From NCBI GenBank assembly GCA_034769895.1, contig CM068373.1, forward strand, positions 441,496,731-441,560,730: 64,000 bases of DNA. Direction: 5' to 3'. Source of the DNA: Magicicada septendecula (Eukaryota; Arthropoda; Insecta; Hemiptera; Cicadidae). The position numbers and the translations under genes were made by a program. Below the pieces are notes generated by a model, which searched no databases, had not been told where the DNA came from, and saw only the letters and a program-made list of their open reading frames with translations. Below, piece after piece: positions 1 to 13,719 of the stretch. Within the stretch, counting starts at the first letter, position 1. Each line of letters starts with the position of its first letter.

Positions 1-309
1 GGGGAAGGGGTAGTTTACCTGCAACGTTTTTTTATCAAGCGTATTTTCTATGACGAACGATAACTGCCGCATATTCAAAAGAATCAAATAATTTTTTGCA
101 TACGTCACTGAATTGTAGAGGACTCAAGGCCTTTTGATTTTGGTGAAGATCGGTTAAGGGGAAGGGGTAGTTTACCTGCAACCTTTTACGTTTTAACAAG
201 AGTAAAGTACATGAAAATTCATTTAAACTTTTTCAAACAATGGTAATTGTTAAAATAAAATAATTTTGTTGCCAGGCAATAAAATTATAATTTTTTCATT
301 TTAATGTAA
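1..309 (-). repeat. HINE-like satellite element, inverted partial copy
   Basis: This is the reverse complement of the 5' half of the satellite element described at 530-1904. Monomer sequence containing the reverse of GTAAACTACCCCTT is followed by the reverse of the CCTGGCAACAAAATT block. The copy is cut by the window start and ends near 309, where homology to the other inverted copies (4232-5756) stops. No coding function is seen. Confidence 0.8.
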
Positions 310-529
310 ATCTGTACATAGTATAAAGTAAAGTCGGTGTGTTTTCTCTCTGTGTTTGAAATCGCTAATCTCAGGAAGTACTGAACGGATTTTATTCAAG
401 TTTTCGCCAATAGATAGAGTGTCTATCGAGGAACATTTATGTGTATAATTAATACATATATGTTGTACATTAGCTTAGCTATCACGGTTTATGTCAAGTA
501 AGTGGTATAGTTTACATCTTATATATAAA
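310..529. other. Spacer between opposed satellite elements
   Basis: Non-coding spacer between an inverted and a forward copy. It contains a stretch like CTCAGGAAGTACTGAACGG, a phrase I associate with non-autonomous Helitron-type repeats in insects, so it is probably another repeat fragment. No gene is seen. Confidence 0.4.
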
Positions 530-1904
530 TATCGGTATGGAGAACCATACATGACTTCCATATTCTAAGATTTATATTTAAAATCATTTTCAGCCAAACA
601 GCCAGGCTGTGTCTTACCTGCCTTTTTATTGCTGTATTAAATGAAAAATATTATATTACATTAAAATGAAAAAATCATAATTTTATTTCCTGGCAACAAA
701 ATTATTTTATTTTTAACAATTACCATTGTTTCAAAAAAATTAAATAAATTTTCAAGTACTTTACTCTTGTTAAAACGTAAAAGGTTGCAGGTAAACTACC
801 CCTTCCCCTTAACCGATCTTCACCAAAATCGAAAGTCATTGAGACCTCTACAATTCAGGGACGTATGCAAACAATTATTTGATTCTGTTTTAATTTGCGG
901 CTGTTATCGTTTGCCATAGAAAATACGCTTGATAAAAAAACGTTGCAGGTAAACTACCCCTTCCCCTTAACCGATCTTCACCAAAAACAGTAGGTCTTGA
1001 GAACTCTACAATTTAGGGCTGTATGCAAATAATCTTTTGATTCTGTTTGAATTTGCGGCTGTTATCGTTTGCCATATTAAAGACCCTTGTTAAAACATAA
1101 AACGTTACAGGTAAACTACCCCTTTCCCTTAACCGATCTTCACCAAAAACAATAGGTCTTGAGTACTCTACAAATCAGGGCTGTATACAAAACAGTATTT
1201 GATTCTGTTTGAATTTGCGGCTGTTATCGTTTGCCATAGAAAATACCCTTGATAAAACAAAAAACGTGGCTGGTAAACTACCCCTTTCCCTCAACCGAAC
1301 TTCACCAAAAACAATAGGTCTTGAGAACTCTACAATTTAGGGCTGTATGCAAATAATCTTTTGATTCTGTTTGAATTTGCGGCTGTTATCGTTTGCCATA
1401 GGAAATACCCTTGTTAAAACATAAAACGGTACAGGTAAACTACCCCTTTCCCTTAACCGATCTTCACCAAAATCAGCAGATCTTGAGAACTCTACAATTC
1501 AGGGCTGTATGCGAAACATTATTTGATTCTGTTTGAATTTGCGGCTGTTATCGTTTGCCAAACAAATTTACCCTTGCTAAAAAAAAACCGTTGCTGGTAA
1601 ACTACCCCTTTCCCTCAACCGATCTTCACCAAAAACAATAGGTCGCGAGTACTCTGAAAATCAGGGCTGCATGCAAAAAATTATTTGATTCTGTTTGAAT
1701 TTGCGGCAGTTATCGTTTGCCATAGAAAAAAAATCTACAGACAGACAGACACACAGACAGACAGACAGACAGACACACAGACACATTTCGGAAAACGACT
1801 TTTTTTCATGTTTTGAGTGTAGTACAATCAGAATCTGCAATAATCTCGAACACGATTTTTTTTGCCATCACCATACTTCCATTCCTTAAGGAATATGGAA
1901 GTAA
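530..1904 (+). repeat. HINE/DINE-1-like element with central satellite monomers
   Basis: A complete forward copy. The 5' end TATCGGTATGG forms a short hairpin (GTATGG-AGAA-CCATAC). A conserved block containing CCTGGCAACAAAATT follows, then about six tandem monomers of roughly 155-166 bp, each carrying GTAAACTACCCCTT, CCGATCTTCACCAAAA and TTTGCGGCTGTTATCG. A CAGA microsatellite (about 1738-1790) comes next, and the copy ends in an imperfect palindrome around CCTTAAGG followed by GGAAGTAA. Conserved ends, core tandem repeats and a tetranucleotide microsatellite match the architecture of Helentron-derived HINE/DINE-1 and mollusc 'pearl' elements. The superfamily assignment is inference from structure. 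The short open frames inside are repeated identically in every copy and are not genes. Confidence 0.6.
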
Positions 1905-3585
1905 ATATCGCTATGGAGAACCATACATGACTTCCATATTCTAAGATTTATATTTAAAATCATTTTCAGCCAAACAGCCAGGCTGTGTCTTACCTGCCTT
2001 TTTATTGCTGTATTAAATGAAAAATATTATATTACATTAAAATGAAAAAATTATAATTTTATTGCCTGGCAACAAAATTATTTTATTTTTAACAATTACC
2101 ATTGTTTCAAAAAGTTTAAATAAATTTTCAAGTACTTTCCTCTTGTTAAAACGTAAAAGGTTGCAGGTTAACTACCCCTTCCCCTTAACCGATCTTCACC
2201 AAAATCGAAAGTCATTGAGACCTCTACAATTCAGGGACGTATGCAAACAAGTATTTGATTCTGTTTTAATTTGCGGCTGTTATCGTTTGCCATAGAAAAT
2301 ACGCTTGATAAAAAAACGTTGCAGGTAAACTACCCCTTCCCCTTAACCGATCTTCACCAAAAACAATACGTCTTGAGTACTCTACAAATCAGGGCTGTAT
2401 GCAAAACATTATTTGAATCTGTTTGAATTTGCGGCTGTTATCGTTTGCCATAGAAAATACCCTTGTTAAAAAAACGTTGCAGGTAAACTACCCCTTTCCC
2501 TCAACCGATCTTCACCAAAAACAATAGGTCTTGAGAACTCTACAATTTAGGGCTGTATGCAAATAATCTTTTGATTCTGTTTGAATTTGCGGCTGTTATC
2601 GTTTGCCATAGGAAATACCCTTGTTAAAACATAAAACGTTACAGGTAAACTACCCCTTTCCCTTAAACGATCTTCACCAAAAACAATAGGTCTTGAGTAC
2701 TCTACAAATCAGGGCTGTATGCAAAACATTATTTGATTCTGTTTGAATTTGCGGCTGTTATCGTTTGCCATAGAAAATACCCTTGTTAAAAAAATGTTGC
2801 AGGTAAACTACCCCTTTCCCTCAACCGAAGTTCACCAAAAACAATAGGTCTTGAGAACTCTACAATTTAGGGCTGTATGCAAATAATCTTTTCATTCTGT
2901 TTGAATTTGCGGCTGTTATCGATTGCCATAGGAAATACCCTTGTTAAAACATAAAACGTTACAGGTAAACTACCCCTTTCCCTTAACCGATCTTCACCAA
3001 AAACAATAGGTCTTGAGTACTCTACAAATCACGGCTGTATGCAAAAAATTATTTGATTCTGTTTGAATTTGCGGCTGTTATTTTTTGCCATAGAAAATAC
3101 CCTTGATAAAAAAACGCTGCAGGTAAACTACCCCTTTCCCTTAACCGATCTTCACCAAAAACAATAGGTCTTGAGAATTCTACAATTCAGGGCTGTATGC
3201 GAAACATCATTTGATTCTGTTTGAATTTGCGGCTGTTATCGTTTGCCAAACAAACAAAATTACCCTTGCTAAAAAAAAACCGTTGCAGGTAAACTACCCC
3301 TTTCCCTCAACCGATCTTCACCAAAAACAATAGGTCGCGAGTACTCTGCAAATCAGGGCTGCATGCAAAAAATTATTTGATTCTGTTTGAATTTGCGGCA
3401 GTTATCGTTTGCCATAGAAAAAAAATCTACAGACAGACAGACACACAGATAGACAGACAGACACTTTTCGGAAAACGACTTTTTTTCATGTTTTGAGTGT
3501 AGTAGAATCAGAATCTGCAATAATCTCGAACACGATTTTTTTTGCCATCACCATACTTCCATTCCTTAAGGAATATGGAAGTAAA
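1905..3585 (+). repeat. HINE/DINE-1-like element, full forward copy
   Basis: Second complete forward copy, joined directly to the previous one (GTAA then ATATCG). It has eight or so ~160 bp monomers, a CAGA microsatellite near 3428-3470 and the same CCTTAAGG palindromic 3' end. Direct head-to-tail joining of whole elements suggests tandem amplification or insertion at the element's own end. Confidence 0.6.
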
Positions 3586-6500
3586 TATCGGTATGGAGAA
3601 CCATACATGACTTCCATATTCTAAGATTTATATTTAAAATCATTTTCAGCCAAACAGCCAGGCTGCGTCTTACCTGCCTTTTTATTGCTGTATTAAATGA
3701 AAAATATTATATTACATTAAAATGAAAAAATTATAATTTTATTGCCTGGCAACAAAATTATTTTATTTTTAACAATTACCATTGTTTCAAAAAGTTTAAA
3801 TAAATTTTCAAGTACTTTACTCTTGTTAAAACGTAAAAGGTTGCGAGTAAACTACCCCTTCCCCTTAACCGGTCTTCACCAAAATCGAAAGTCATTGAGA
3901 CCTCTACAATTCAGGGACGTATGCAAAAAATTATTTGATTCTGTTTGAATTTGCGGCTGTTATCGTTTGCCATACAAAATACGCTTGATAAAAAAACGTT
4001 GCAGGTAAACTACCCCTTCCACTTAACCGATCTTCACCAAAAACAAAAGGTCTTGAGTACTCTACAAATCAGAGCTGTATGCAAAACATTATTTGATTCT
4101 GTTTGAATTTGCGGCTGTTATCGTTTGCCATAGAAAATACCCTTGTTAAAAAAACGTTGCCGGTAAACTACCCCTTTCCCTCAACCGATCTTCACCAAAA
4201 ACAATAGGTCTGGAGAACTCTACAATTTAGGTTACTTCCATATTCCTTAAGGAATGGAAGTATGGTGATGGCAAAAAAAATCGTGTTCGAGATTATTGCA
4301 GATTCTGATTCTACTACACTCAAAACATGAAAAAAAGTCGTTTTCCGAAAAGTGTCTGTGTGTCTGTCTGTCTGTCTGTGTGTCTGTCTGTAGATTTTTT
4401 TTCTATGGCAAACGATAACTGCCGCAAATTCAAACAGAATCAAATAATTTTTTGCATGCCGCCCTGATTTGCAGAGTACTCGCGACCTATTGTTTTTGGT
4501 GAAGATCGGTTGAGGGAAAGGGGTAGTTTACCTGCAACGGTTTTTTTTTAGCAAGGGTAATTTTGTTTGTTTGGCAAACGATAACAGCCGCAAATTCAAA
4601 CAGAATCAAATAATGTTTCGCATACAGCCCTGAATTGTAGAGTTCTCAAGATCTGTTGATTTTGGTGAAGATCGGTTAGGGGAAAGGGGTAGTTTACCTG
4701 TAACGTTTTATGTTTTAACAAGGGTATTTCCTATGGCAAACGATAACAGCCGCAAATTCAAACAGAATCAAAAGATTATTTGCATACAGCCCTAAATTGT
4801 AGAGTTCTCAAGACCTATTGTTTTTGGTGAAGTTCGGTTGAGGGAAAGGGGTAGTTTACCTGCAACGTTTTTTTAACAAGGGTATTTTCTATGGCAAACG
4901 ATAACAGCCGCAAATTCAAACAGAATCAAATAATGTTTTGCATACAGCCCTGATTTGTAGAGTACTCAAGACCTATTGTTTTTGGTGAAGATCGGTTAAG
5001 GGAAAGGGGTAGTTTACCGGTAACGTTTTATGTTTTAACAAGGGTATTTCCTATGGCAAACGATAACAGCCGCAAATTCAAACAGAATCAAAAGATTATT
5101 TGCATACAGCCCTAAATTGTAGAGTTCTCAAGACCTATTGTTTTTGGTGAAGATCGGTTGAGGGAAAGGGGTAGTTTACCGGCAACGTTTTTTTAACAAG
5201 GGTATTTTCTATGGCAAACGATAACAGCCGCAAATTCAAACAGAATCAAATAATGTTTTGCATACAGCCCTGATTTGTAGAGTACTCAAGACCTTTTGTT
5301 TTTGGTGAAGATCGGTTAAGTGGAAGGGGTAGTTTACCTGCAACGTTTTTTTATCAAGCGTATTTTGTATGGCAAACGATAACAGCCGCAAATTCAAACA
5401 GAATCAAATAATTTTTTGCATACGTCCCTGAATTGTAGAGGTCTCAATGACTTTCGATTTTGGTGAAGATCGGTTAAGGGGAAGGGGTAGTTTACTTGCA
5501 ACCTTTTACGTTTTAACAAGAGTAAAGTACTTGAAAATTTATTTAAACTTTTTGAAACAATGGTAATTGTTAAAAATAAAATAATTTTGTTGCCAGGCAA
5601 TAAAATTATAATTTTTTCATTTTAATGTAATATAATATTTTTCATTTAATACAGGAATAAAAAGGCAGGTAAGACACAGCCTGGCTGTTTGGGTGAAAAT
5701 GATTTTAAATATAAATCTTAGAATATGGAAGTCATGTATGGTTCTCCATACCGATACCTGGCAACAAAATTATTTTATTTTTAACAATTACCATTGTTTC
5801 AAAAAGTTTAAATAAATTTTCAAGTACTTTACTCTTGTTAAAACGTAAAAGGTTGCAGGTAAACTACCCCTTCCCCTTAACCGATCTTCACCAAAAACAA
5901 TAGGTCTTGAGTACTCTACAAATCAGGGCTGTATGCAAAACATTATTTGATTCTGTTTGAATTTGCGGCTGTTATCGTTTGCCATAGAAAATACCCTTGT
6001 TAAAAAAACGTTGCAGGTAAACTACCCCTTTCCCTCAACCGATCTTCACCAAAAACGATAGGTCTTGAGAACTCTACAATTTAGGGCTGTATGCAAATAA
6101 TCTCTTGATTCTGTTTGAATTTGCGGCTGTTATCGTTTGCCATAGGAAATACCCTTGTTAAAACATAAAACGTTACAGGTAAACTACCCCTTTCCCTTAA
6201 CCGATCTTCACCAAAATCAACAGATCTTGAGAACTCTACAATTCAGGGCTGTATGCGAAACATTATTTGATTCTGTTTGAATTTGCGGCTGTTATCGTTT
6301 GCCAAACAAACAAAATTACCCTTGCTAAAAAAAAACCGTTGCAGGTAAACTACCCCTTTCCCTCAACCGATCTTCACCAAAAACAATAGATCGCGAGTAC
6401 TCTGCAAATCAGGGCTGCACGCAAAAAATTGTTTGATTCTGTTTGAATTTGCGGCAGTTATCGTTTGCCATAGAAAAAAAATCTACAGACAGACAGACAC

Positions 6501-7812
6501 ACAGACAGACAGACACACACACAGACACTTTTCGGAAAACGACTTTTTTTCATGTTTTGAGTGTAGTACAATCAGAATCTGCAATAATCTCGATCACGAT
6601 TTTTTTTGCCATCACCATACTTCCATTCCTTAAGGAATATGGAAGTAAAAAAGTTTAAATAAATTTTCAAGTACTTTACTCTTGTTAAAACGTAAAAGGT
6701 TGCAGGTAAACTACCCCTTCCCCTTAACCGATCTTCACCAAAATCGAAAGTCATTGAGACCTCTACAATTCAGGGACGTATGCAAAACATTATTATTTGA
6801 TTCTGTTTGAATTTGCGGCTGTTATCGTTTGCCATAGAAAATACGCTTGATAAAAAAACGTTGCAGGTAAACTACCCCTTCCCCTTAACCGATCTTCACC
6901 AAAAACAATAGGTCTTGAGTACTCTACAAATCAGGGCTGTATGCAAAACATTATTTGATTCTGTTTGAATTTGCGGCTGTTATCGTTTGCCATAGGAAAT
7001 ACCCTTGTTAAAACATAAAACGTTACAGGTAAACTACCCCTTTCCCTTAACCGATCTTCACCAAAAACAACAGGTCTTGAGTACTCTACACATCAGGGCT
7101 GTATGCAAAACATTATTTGATTCTGTTTGAATTTGCGGCTGTTATCGTTTGCCATAGAAAATACCCTTGTTAAAAAAACGTTGCCGGTAAACTACCCCTT
7201 TCCCTCAACCGATCTTCACCAAAAACAATAGGTCTTGAGAACTCTACAATTTAGGGCTGTATGCAAATAATCTTTTGATTCTGTTTGAATTTGCGGCTGT
7301 TATCGTTTGCCATAGGAAATACCCTTGTTAAAACATAAAACGTTACAGGTAAACTACCCCTTTCCCTTAACCGATCTTCACCAAAATCAACAGATCTTGA
7401 GAACTCTACAACTCAGGGCTGTATGCGAAACATTATTTGATTCTGTTTGAATTTGCGGCTGTTATCGTTTGCCGAACAAACAAAATTACCCTTGCTAAAA
7501 AAAAACCGTTGCAGGTAAACTACCCCTTTCCCTCAACCGATCTTCACCAAAAACAATAGGTAGCGAGTACTCTGCAAATCAGGGCTGCATGCAAAAAATT
7601 ATTTGATTCTGTTTGAATTTGCGGCAGTTATCGTTTGCCATAGAAAAAAAAATCTACAGACAGACACACAGACAGACAGACAGACACACACTTTTCGGAA
7701 AACGACTTTTTTTCATGTTTTGAGTGTAGTAGAATCAGAATCTGCAATAATCTCGAACACGATTTTTTTTGCCATCACCATACTTCCATTCCTTAAGGAA
7801 TATGGAAGTAAA
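3586..7812. repeat. Higher-order repeat block, copy 1 (~4.2 kb)
   Basis: A composite of a 3'-truncated forward element (3586-4231), a complete inverted element (4232-5756), a 5'-truncated forward element (5757-6648) and another 5'-truncated forward element (6649-7812). The same order, junctions and lengths recur at 7813-12035. Only scattered single-base changes and a few small indels separate them by eye, so the duplication is recent. Confidence 0.85.
4232..5756 (-). repeat. Inverted complete HINE-like element
   Basis: A whole element in reverse orientation. It begins with the reversed 3' end (TTACTTCCATATTCCTTAAG) and ends with the reversed 5' end (CCATACCGATA). It splits a forward copy in the middle of a monomer (ACAATTTAGG at 4231) and is followed by an internal 5' block (CCTGGCAACAAAATT) of another forward copy. 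Clean termini at both sides support the element boundaries. Confidence 0.75.
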
Positions 7813-10800
7813 TATCGGTATGGAGAACCATACATGACTTCCATATTCTAAGATTTATATTTAAAATCATTTTCAGCCAAACAGCCAGGCTGCGTCTTAC
7901 CTGCCTTTTTATTGCTGTATTAAATGAAAAATATTATATTACATTAAAATGAAAAAATTATAATTTTATTGCCTGGCAACAAAATTATTTTATTTTTAAC
8001 AATTACCATTGTTTCAAAAAGTTTAAATAAATTTTCAAGTACTTTACTCTTGTTAAAACGTAAAAGGTTGCGAGTAAACTACCCCTTCCCCTTAACCGGT
8101 CTTCACCAAAATCGAAAGTCATTGAGACCTCTACAATTCAGGGACGTATGCAAAAAATTATTTGATTCTGTTTGAATTTGCGGCTGTTATCGTTTGCCAT
8201 ACAAAATACGCTTGATAAAAAAACGTTGCAGGTAAACTACCCCTTCCACTTAACCGATCTTCACCAAAAACAAAAGGTCTTGAGTACTCTACAAATCAGA
8301 GCTGTATGCAAAACATTATTTGATTCTGTTTGAATTTGCGGCTGTTATCGTTTGCCATAGAAAATACCCTTGTTAAAAAAACGTTGCCGGTAAACTACCC
8401 CTTTCCCTCAAACGATCTTCACCAAAAACAATAGGTCTTGAGAACTCTACAATTTAGGTTACTTCCATATTCCTTAAGGAATGGAAGTATGGTGATGGCA
8501 AAAAAAATCGTGTTCGAGATTATTGCAGATTCTGATTCTACTACACTCAAAACATGAAAAAAAGTCGTTTTCCGAAAAGTGTCTGTGTGTCTGTCTGTGT
8601 GTCTGTCTGTAGATTTTTTTTCTATGGCAAACGATAACTGCCGCAAATTCAAACAGAATCAAATAATTTTTTGCATGCAGCCCTGATTTGCAGAGTACTC
8701 GCGACCTATTGTTTTTGGTGAAGATCGGTTGAGGGAAAGGGGTAGTTTACCTGCAACGGTTTTTTTTTAGCAAGGGTAATTTTGTTTGTTTGGCAAACGA
8801 TAACAGCCGCAAATTCAAACAGAATCAAATAATGTTTCGCATACAGCCCTGAATTGTAGAGTTCTCAAGATCTGTTGATTTTGGTGAAGATCGGTTAGGG
8901 GAAAGGGGTAGTTTGCCTGTAACGTTTTATGTTTTAACAAGGGTATTTCTTATGGCAAACGATAACAGCCGCAAATTCAAACAGAATCAAAAGATTATTT
9001 GCATACAGCCCTAAATTGTAGAGTTCTCAAGACCTATTGTTTTTGGTGAAGTTCGGTTGAGGGAAAGGGGTAGTTTACCTGCAACGTTTTTTTAACAAGG
9101 GTATTTTCTATGGCAAACGATAACAGCCGCAAATTCAAACAGAATCAAATAATGTTTTGCATACAGCCCTGATTTGTAGAGTACTCAAGACCTATTGTTT
9201 TTGGTGAAGATCGTTTAAGGGAAAGGGGTAGTTTACCTGTAACGTTTTATGTTTTAACAAGGGTATTTCCTATGGCAAACGATAACAGCCGCAAATTCAA
9301 ACAGAATCAAAAGATTATTTGCATACAGCCCTAAATTGTAGAGTTCTCAAGACCTATTGTTTTTGGTGAAGATCGGTTGAGGGAAAGGGGTAGTTTACCG
9401 GCAACGTTTTTTTAACAAGGGTATTTTCTATGGCAAACGATAACAGCCGCAAATTCAAACAGAATCAAATAATGTTTTGCATACAGCCCTGATTTGTAGA
9501 GTACTCAAGACCTTTTGTTTTTGGTGAAGATCGGTTAAGTGGAAGGGGTAGTTTACCTGCAACGTTTTTTTATCAAGCGTATTTTGTATGGCAAACGATA
9601 ACAGCCGCAAATTCAAACAGAATCAAATAATTTTTTGCATACGTCCCTGAATTGTAGAGGTCTCAATGACTTTCGATTTTGGTGAAGATCGGTTAAGGGG
9701 AAGGGGTAGTTTACTTGCAACCTTTTACGTTTTAACAAGAGTAAAGTACTTGAAAATTTATTTAAACTTTTTGAAACAATGGTAATTGTTAAAAATAAAA
9801 TAATTTTGTTGCCAGGCAATAAAATTATAATTTTTTCATTTTAATGTAATATAATATTTTTCATTTAATACAGGAATAAAAAGGCAGGTAAGACACAGCC
9901 TGGCTGTTTGGGTGAAAATGATTTTAAATATAAATCTTAGAATATGGAAGTCATGTATGGTTCTCCATACCGATACCTGGCAACAAAATTATTTTATTTT
10001 TAACAATTACCATTGTTTCAAAAAGTTTAAATAAATTTTCAAGTACTTTACTCTTGTTAAAACGTAAAAGGTTGCAGGTAAACTACCCCTTCCCCTTAAC
10101 CGATCTTCACCAAAAACAATAGGTCTTGAGTACTCTACAAATCAGGGCTGTATGCAAAACATTATTTGATTCTGTTTGAATTTGCGGCTGTTATCGTTTG
10201 CCATAGAAAATACCCTTGTTAAAAAAACGTTGCAGGTAAACTACCCCTTTCCCTCAACCGATCTTCACCAAAAACGATAGGTCTTGAGAACTCTACAATT
10301 TAGGGCTGTATGCAAATAATCTTTTGATTCTGTTTGAATTTGCGGCTGTTATCGTTTGCCATAGGAAATACCCTTGTTAAAACATAAAACGTTACAGGTA
10401 AACTACCCCTTTCCCTTAACCGATCTTCACCAAAATCAACAGATCTTGAGAACTCTACAATTCAGGGCTGTATGCGAAACATTATTTGATTCTGTTTGAA
10501 TTTGCGGCTGTTATCGTTTGCCAAACAAACAAAATTACCCTTGCTAAAAAAAAACCGTTGCAGGTAAACTACCCCTTTCCCTCAACCGATCTTCACCAAA
10601 AACAATAGATCGCGAGTACTCTGCAAATCAGGGCTGCATGCAAAAAATTGTTTGATTCTGTTTGAATTTGCGGCAGTTATCGTTTGCCATAGAAAAAAAA
10701 TCTACAGACAGACAGACACACAGACAGACAGACACACACACAGACACTTTTCGGAAAACGACTTTTTTTCATGTTTTGAGTGTAGTACAATCAGAATCTG

Positions 10801-12035
10801 CAATAATCTCGAACACGATTTTTTTTGCCATCACCATACTTCCATTCCTTAAGGAATATGGAAGTAAAAAAGTTTAAATAAATTTTCAAGTACTTTACTC
10901 TTGTTAAAACGTAAAAGGTTGCAGGTAAACTACCCCTTCCCCTTAACCGATCTTCACCAAAATCGAAAGTCATTGAGACCTCTACAATTCAGGGACGTAT
11001 GCAAAACATTATTATTTGATTCTGTTTGAATTTGCGGCTGTTATCGTTTGCCATAGAAAATACGCTTGATAAAAAAACGTTGCAGGTAAACTACCCCTTC
11101 CCCTTAACCGATCTTCACCAAAAACAATAGGTCTTGAGTACTCTACAAATCAGGGCTGTATGCAAAACATTATTTGATTCTGTTTGAATTTGCGGCTGTT
11201 ATCGTTTGCCATAGGAAATACCCTTGTTAAAACATAAAACGTTACAGGTAAACTACCCCTTTCCCTTAACCGATCTTCACCAAAAACAATAGGTCTTGAG
11301 TACTCTACAAATCAGGGCTGTATGCAAAACATTATTTGATTCTGTTTGAATTTGCGGCTGTTATCGTTTGCCATAGAAAATACCCTTGTTAAAAAAACGT
11401 TGCCGGTAAACTACCCCTTTCCCTCAACCGAACTTCACCAAAAACAATAGGTCTTGAGAACTCTACAATTTAGGGCTGTATGCAAATAATCTTTTGATTC
11501 TGTTTGAATTTGCGGCTGTTATCGTTTGCCATAGGAAATACCCTTGTTAAAACATAAAACGTTACAGGTAAACTACCCCTTTCCCTTAACCGATCTTCAC
11601 CAAAATCAACAGATCTTGAGAACTCTACAACTCAGGGCTGTATGCGAAACATTATTTGATTCTGTTTGAATTTGCGGCTGTTATCGTTTGCCGAACAAAC
11701 AAAATTACCCTTGCTAAAAAAAAACCGTTGCAGGTAAACTACCCCTTTCCCTCAACCGATCTTCACCAAAAACAATAGGTCGCGAGTACTCTGCAAATCA
11801 GGGCTGCATGCAAAAAATTATTTGATTCTGTTTGAATTTGCGGCAGTTATCGTTTGCCATAGAAAAAAAATCTACAGACAGACACACAGACAGACAGACA
11901 GACACACAGACACTTTTCGGAAAACGACTTTTTTTCATGTTTTGAGTGTAGTAGAATCAGAATCTGCAATAATCTCGAACACGATTTTTTTTGCCATCAC
12001 CATACTTCCATTCCTTAAGGAATATGGAAGTAAAA
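7813..12035. repeat. Higher-order repeat block, copy 2 (~4.2 kb)
   Basis: Near-identical second copy of 3586-7812, offset by about 4219-4227 bp along its length. It has the same parts: forward 7813-8458, inverted 8459-9975, forward 9976-10867 and forward 10868-12035. The small change of offset reflects indels in the CAGA microsatellite and A-runs. Confidence 0.85.
8459..9975 (-). repeat. Inverted complete HINE-like element (second HOR copy)
   Basis: Counterpart of 4232-5756 with the same ends. Its CAGA tract (reverse strand, about 8580-8612) is shorter than in the first copy, as expected of slippage after duplication. Confidence 0.75.
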
Positions 12036-13719
12036 TATCGGTATGGAGAACCATACATGACTTCCATATTCTAAGATTTATATTTAAAATCATTTTCAGC
12101 CAAACAACCAGGCTGTGTCTTACCTGCCTTTTTATTGCTGTATTAAATGAAAAATATTATATTACATTAAAATGAAAAAATTATAATTTTATTGCCTGGC
12201 AACAAAATTATTTTATTTTTAACAATTACCATTGTTTCAAAAAGTTTAAATAAATTTTCAAGTACTTTACTCTTGTTAAAACGTAAAAGGTTGCAGGTAA
12301 ACTACCCCTTCCCCTTAACCGATCTTCACCAAAATCGAAAGTCATTGAGACCTCTACAATTCAGGGACGTATGCAAAAAATTATTTCATTCTGTTTGAAT
12401 TTGCGGCTGTTATCGTTTGCCATAGAAAATACGCTTGATAAAAAAACGTTGCAGGTAAACTACCCCTTCCCCTTAACCGATATTCACCAAAAACAATAGG
12501 TCTTGAGTACTCTACAAATCAGGGCTGTATGCAAAACATTATTTGATTCTGTTTGAATTTGCGGCTGTTATCGTTTGCCATAGAAAATACCCTTGTTAAA
12601 AAAACGTTGCAGGTAAACTACCCCTTTCCCTCAACCGATCTTCACCAAAAACAATAGGTCTTGAGAAATCTACAATTCAGGGCTGTATGCGAAACATTAT
12701 TTGATTCTGTTTGAATTTGCGGCTGTTATCGTTTGCCAAAAAAAAAAAATTTCCCTTGATAAAAAAAACCGTTGCAGGTAAACTACCCCTTCCCCTCAAC
12801 CGATCTTCACCAAAAACAATAGGTCGCGAGTACTCTGCAAATCAGGGCTGTATGCAAAAAATTATTTGATTCTGTTTGAATTTGCGGCAGTTGTCGTTTG
12901 CCATAGAAAATACGCATGATAAAAAACGTTGCTGGTAAACTACCCCTTCCCCTCAACCGATCTTCACCAAAAACAATAGGTCTTGAGTACTCTACAAATC
13001 AGGGCTGTATGCAGAAAATTATTTGATTCTGTTTGAATTTGCGGCTGTTATCGTTTGCCATAGAAAATACCCTTGTTAAAAAAACGTTGTAGGTAAACTA
13101 CCCCTTTCCCTTAACCGATCTTCACCAAAAACAAAAGGTCTTGAGAACTCTACAATTTAGGGCTGTATGCAAATAATCTTTTCATTCTGTTTGAATTTGC
13201 GGCTGTTATCGTTTGCCATAGGAAATACCCTTGTTAAAACATAAAACGTTACAGGTAAACTACCCCTTTCCCTTAACCGATCTTCACCAAAAACAATAGG
13301 TCTTGAGAACTCTACAATTCAGGGCTGTATGCGAAACATTATTTGATTCTGTTTGAATTTGCGGCTGTTATCGTTTGCCAAACAAACAAAATTTCCCTTG
13401 CTAAAAAAAAACCGTTGCAGGTAAACTACCCCTTTCCCTCAACCGATCTTCACCAAAAACAATAGGTCGCGAGAACTCTGCAAAACCGGGCTGTATGCAA
13501 AAAATTATTTGATTCTGTTTGAATTTGCGGCAGTTATCGTTTGCCATAGAAAAAAAATCTACAGACACACAGACAGACAGACAGACAGACACACAGACAC
13601 TTTTCGGAAAACGACTTTTTTTCATGTTTTGAGTGTAGTAGAATCAGAATCTGCAATAATCTCGAACACGATTTTTTTGCCATCACCATACTTCCATTCC
13701 TTAAGGAATATGGAAGTAA
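12036..13719 (+). repeat. HINE-like element, last forward copy of the array
   Basis: A complete forward copy from TATCGGTATGG to the palindrome and GGAAGTAA, with about nine ~160 bp monomers and a CAGA microsatellite around 13559-13600. Its 3' end joins Helitron-type sequence directly at about 13720. Confidence 0.6.

Noticed and set aside
2062..12398. Repeated 60-80 codon frames starting MPGNKIILFL and MILFEFAAVI in the array
   Set aside because: They recur only because the satellite element recurs, they cross monomer and microsatellite borders, and other frames are equally open. There is no sign of coding selection.
530..13719. CRISPR-like array
   Set aside because: Repeats are ~160 bp, directly tandem, without unique spacers, and the DNA is eukaryotic.
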